A stretch of 64,000 nt of DNA from Typha latifolia (Eukaryota > Streptophyta > Magnoliopsida > Poales > Typhaceae), in assembly GCA_019914945.1 (NCBI GenBank), contig CM034103.1, positions 8,060,001 to 8,124,000 of the forward strand. The letters are read 5' to 3'. The notes below the pieces were generated by a model. The model was not told where the DNA came from, searched no databases, and saw nothing but the letters and a program-made list of their open reading frames with translations. Each line of letters opens with the position of its first letter. The first letter of the stretch is position 1. This document shows positions 62,001 to 64,000 of this stretch, piece after piece. The position numbers were made by a program, and so were the translations under genes.

Positions 62001-64000
62001 AGAGAGAGAGAAAGAGAGGGAAGAGAGAGAGAGAGTGAGAGAGAGAGGGGAAAAAGAGAGAGAGAGAGAGAGAGGTAGGTGGTGGTGGGATCCGACCTAT
62101 TCCCACCTGTTTCTGGCGAGATCGGCCGAAACTAAAAACCTTGATTGCATTAAATACTATCGATAGTTTTCAATCATATTGGTGATAATGACTTCATTTA
62201 CTAGCACACGAATAATACTAAAGTTAATTGATGATGATTGATGGAAAAAAAAGTTAAACAAAAATGGGCTCAACATCGGCACGGATCGGCATACACCCTT
62301 GTCGGATCGGTACGCAATCGTGCTGCTCGTGTCGGTCGGCACACTCCGTGCCAGGTGTCATGCCATACCAATAGTGTTGGTTGGCACGTCATGCCGACTA
62401 GCATGACTATCGTTGCTTACAACATTATCTAGGGTTAAAAGCCCTAATGCAGACATGGATAGCTTTCTTCGAACCTAAATTATGTTGAAATACATATTAA
62501 TAGGCATGCCAATGTTTCTAGTAGCATACTTAGTTGCGCCTACAACGCAACAATTTTTAGCTTATACCAAAATAGGCAGGATCAATTGAAATGGCTTAAT
62601 GATAATTTATGAAATCAGTGTTAGTTTTTGGATGGATTTGTTCCAAATATAAAGAATGCCCAGCCTATTGGTGACCCAATGATGGCAATTAGATTTTCAT
62701 TTTTTTCTATTTTAAATGTATTTTTATCTAAAAAATTAGATTTGATTTTAGAGTGCCAAATTTAGTTAACACTCCTTAAAATCTAGGAGATTTGATTTTT
62801 AGTTTGTTTTGAAGTAAGTTTGATAGGATCTAATTACTTTTTAAGTTAAAAGAGTCATAATTTAGTTATATTTAGATTAGAAAAAATCTGAATAAGATCA
62901 ATTGTGATTTGATGTAATCTTCTCATCCGTATATACATAGCTGATGAGAATTCTGAAAGGAAGAGAAATGATGAAAATTTAAGAAATAATATATTTGTGG
63001 AGGGTTCCACATTTATCTCTGAAGAAAAGGATAGAAATTTGAGAAATTATATTTCCGTCTCTATTTTGTGGTGGATTCTATGCTTCATTTGTTCCCCACA
63101 ATTTATGTGGATTTGAATTTCTTTCTCTTACGCCTTGGTGGGTTATTTTATATCTTTATCTATTCAGCTATGCAAGTATGAAAATGGTACTTGGAGGTAG
63201 ATGAAGAGATCCATAGAGGCCAATCTTTTCTCCTTGGCGGTGGATCTAGGTAGATCATTATCTTTTTCTGTATCGGCATATTTCCTCGTCCCTAGGCCAC
63301 ATCACTTATTATGCCGAGGCTTTTAGATCAGTGCAATGTAGTAAGTAAACCTTGATAATAAGAAGAAACATGCTACACCGGACCTATAGAGGATTTTGTA
63401 TAAAGGAAAGGTGCCATCCAGGGTTTCACTTTGTTTTGCTCAGTCTCTCTTGCCTCTTGACCTGAGAAGCTTAAAATATGATCCACTATCTTGTCTCCAT
63501 CACAAATTTCTGAGAGATGCTACACATATCTATTTCCCAAATGTTACAACATGACAACAACTATTAATACTATATTTTCATCAATCTATGTGAAGTTTTC
63601 CTTCTTTTCCTGTTTTTCTTGTATTCCCCATATGTTTTTGTAATTTTTTTTGAATTTCTTATATCTTCACAAAGGTTTTAATAAACGAGGATGTCAAATG
63701 TGTTTGTTTTCTTGAGATGGTGTTTTTTCCCTTCTGAGATGTGTTGCTATTAAACTGCTAGTGACCCTTTTCTAACCTTTCATGCTATCTCATTCTTATG
63801 CAAAATAAATTGGCTATTGCTTTTGCATTCTTTATTGATGTTGACTAATTATTCATAACTAGCTCATGATTTGTGATACTATGCAGAGTTGCTTTTGCAA
63901 CTAGTTTTCAGCGTTCTTTCATGAAACTTCTTCATGATGCTCAATTTGAAGAACTATCAGAACGGGATTTACTGTTGACTTATGCTTTAAATAGTGACTA
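53074..64000 (+). CDS. DUF3754/TMEM143-like protein, exons 1-3 (continues beyond window)
   Basis: Exon 1 53074-53459, exon 2 58735-59043 and exon 3 from 63887 past the window edge. Junctions: GCTAG|GTATGT to ATATATAG|GTG, and TCGAG|GTTAGT to ATGCAG|AGT; both split an arginine codon after two bases. The N terminus (MISVKSITALGVSYSYSSTK, serine-rich) looks like a chloroplast transit peptide. The mature part has IPGIHVPREKYISVPKGELL, then LFDSKEAAEEFARVA, RCLDAILHAEHKVLLEEMRE (exon 2), an acidic spacer, and VAFATSFQRSFMKLLHDAQF with ERDLLLTYALNSDY (exon 3). This matches the N-terminal part of plant DUF3754 (TMEM143-type) proteins. The later part usually carries membrane segments. Function is unknown. 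No damage is seen, but introns of about 5.3 and 4.8 kb hold transposon debris. Confidence 0.88.
55066..57134 (-). mobile_element. LTR-like element 'D' in intron 1 of the DUF3754 gene, minus orientation
   Basis: The plus strand begins TGAAACACCCAAATCTCC and ends GGGTCATTACA, so on its own strand it reads TGTAATGACCC...GGGTGTTTCA with TG...CA ends, 2.07 kb. Flanking five-mers (ACTAT and AAATG) do not match, so the ends may have been altered. It is inverted relative to 49845-52467. It carries the palindrome array (56640-56850) and no coding region. Confidence 0.75.
56640..56850. repeat. Palindromic GTGGGCTGC...GCAGCCCAC array (second copy)
   Basis: About five inverted units, including AGTGGGCTGCGGTC / GACCGCAGCCCACT (56723-56752), a stem of about 14 pairs with a two-base loop. 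Confidence 0.85.
57545..58185. repeat. Tandem repeat, about 205-bp period, three units
   Basis: Landmarks recur at 57665, 57874 and about 58077: GGATTTGAATTTAG, then a TACTATNTTNACTCACCAA tract, then AAGYTATTAGAAAATGATA. Before each comes a CTTGAG...GACTTGATTT segment. Units have diverged, so the amplification is old. It lies in intron 1 of the DUF3754 gene. Confidence 0.8.
58225..58420 (+). pseudogene. Possible LINE (L1-like) reverse transcriptase tail
   Basis: The plus-strand translation includes CENQLR, a stop where W is expected, then FGHMF, resembling the ENQLRWFGH motif near the end of plant LINE reverse transcriptases; downstream text is frame-broken. Too short and damaged for certainty. 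Confidence 0.45.
60055..62420. mobile_element. DNA-transposon-like block in intron 2
   Basis: The left edge (60060-60170: GTACCGACCAACATAGATGG, GTGCCGGTCATTGTGCCAC) and right edge (62270-62410: GTCGGTCGGCACACTCCGTG, GTTGGTTGGCACGTCATGCC) carry related words in inverse orientation around a long AT-rich interior with a GA-rich tract (61990-62075). Short acidic translations near 60250-60330 may be a transposase or associated protein remnant. Exact ends and superfamily are not determined. Confidence 0.45.
62430..63886. other. Rest of intron 2, nothing recognised
   Basis: AT-rich intronic DNA ending in a normal acceptor region (TGTGATACTATGCAG). No transposon ends or other genes could be supported. 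Confidence 0.5.

Overview
This is plant nuclear DNA, very probably from a monocot (inferred from the gene repertoire and the repeats; no species can be named). It is AT-rich and repeat-dominated, with few and widely spaced genes. Four or five genuine protein genes are visible, all plant-type: they have GT-AG introns, a TATA box in one case, and a chloroplast-type N terminus in another. Everything else is transposon sequence in various states of decay, gene fragments, or sequence I cannot assign.

Layout. 1-17.6 kb is a transposon graveyard. A 2.8 kb solo LTR with a perfect TTATC duplication (1706-4483) comes first, then a 0.6 kb LTR-like block (4825-5434). Next is a nest of one LTR-like family (about 6980-17573) in which copies sit inside copies, together with a separately inserted deleted chromovirus (14329-17454). 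At 18.5-20.1 kb, minus strand, is a two-exon DUF599 membrane-protein gene. 22.4-25.1 kb holds two short DNA elements (one with hAT-type ends), a hAT-like terminal fragment, a hAT transposase remnant, and a broken first exon of a calcium-dependent protein kinase lying between hAT-like sequences. 26.5-29.6 kb is another copy of the big LTR family and a dead Ty3/gypsy reverse transcriptase piece. 30584-37561 is a nearly complete but heavily mutated Ty3/gypsy chromovirus with matching AGGGC duplications. Its reverse transcriptase is split by a second LTR family (33611-34505).

The second half carries the other genes: an LSU (RESPONSE TO LOW SULFUR) gene with a clear TATA box (39731-40006); a multi-exon FMN-binding split-barrel-like gene on the minus strand (41328-45094), which I could reconstruct exon by exon with consistent phases; a conserved 165-residue protein of unknown role just upstream on the same strand (46147-46644), with a spliced 5' leader; a decayed LRR receptor-kinase fragment (48357-49639); and the first three exons of a DUF3754/TMEM143-like chloroplast-targeted protein gene (53074 to beyond the window). 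The introns of the last gene are swollen by an LTR-like element, tandem repeats, a LINE scrap and a DNA-transposon-like block.

The genes do not form a pathway. The main biology of the window is transposon nesting, deletion derivatives, gene-fragment capture and intron expansion. I found no tRNA, rRNA or CRISPR feature and no new cellular system. The most unusual items are the multi-layer self-nesting of one LTR family, a triplicated primer-binding site, and TTCGAA palindrome clusters shared by the U3 regions of three LTR families.
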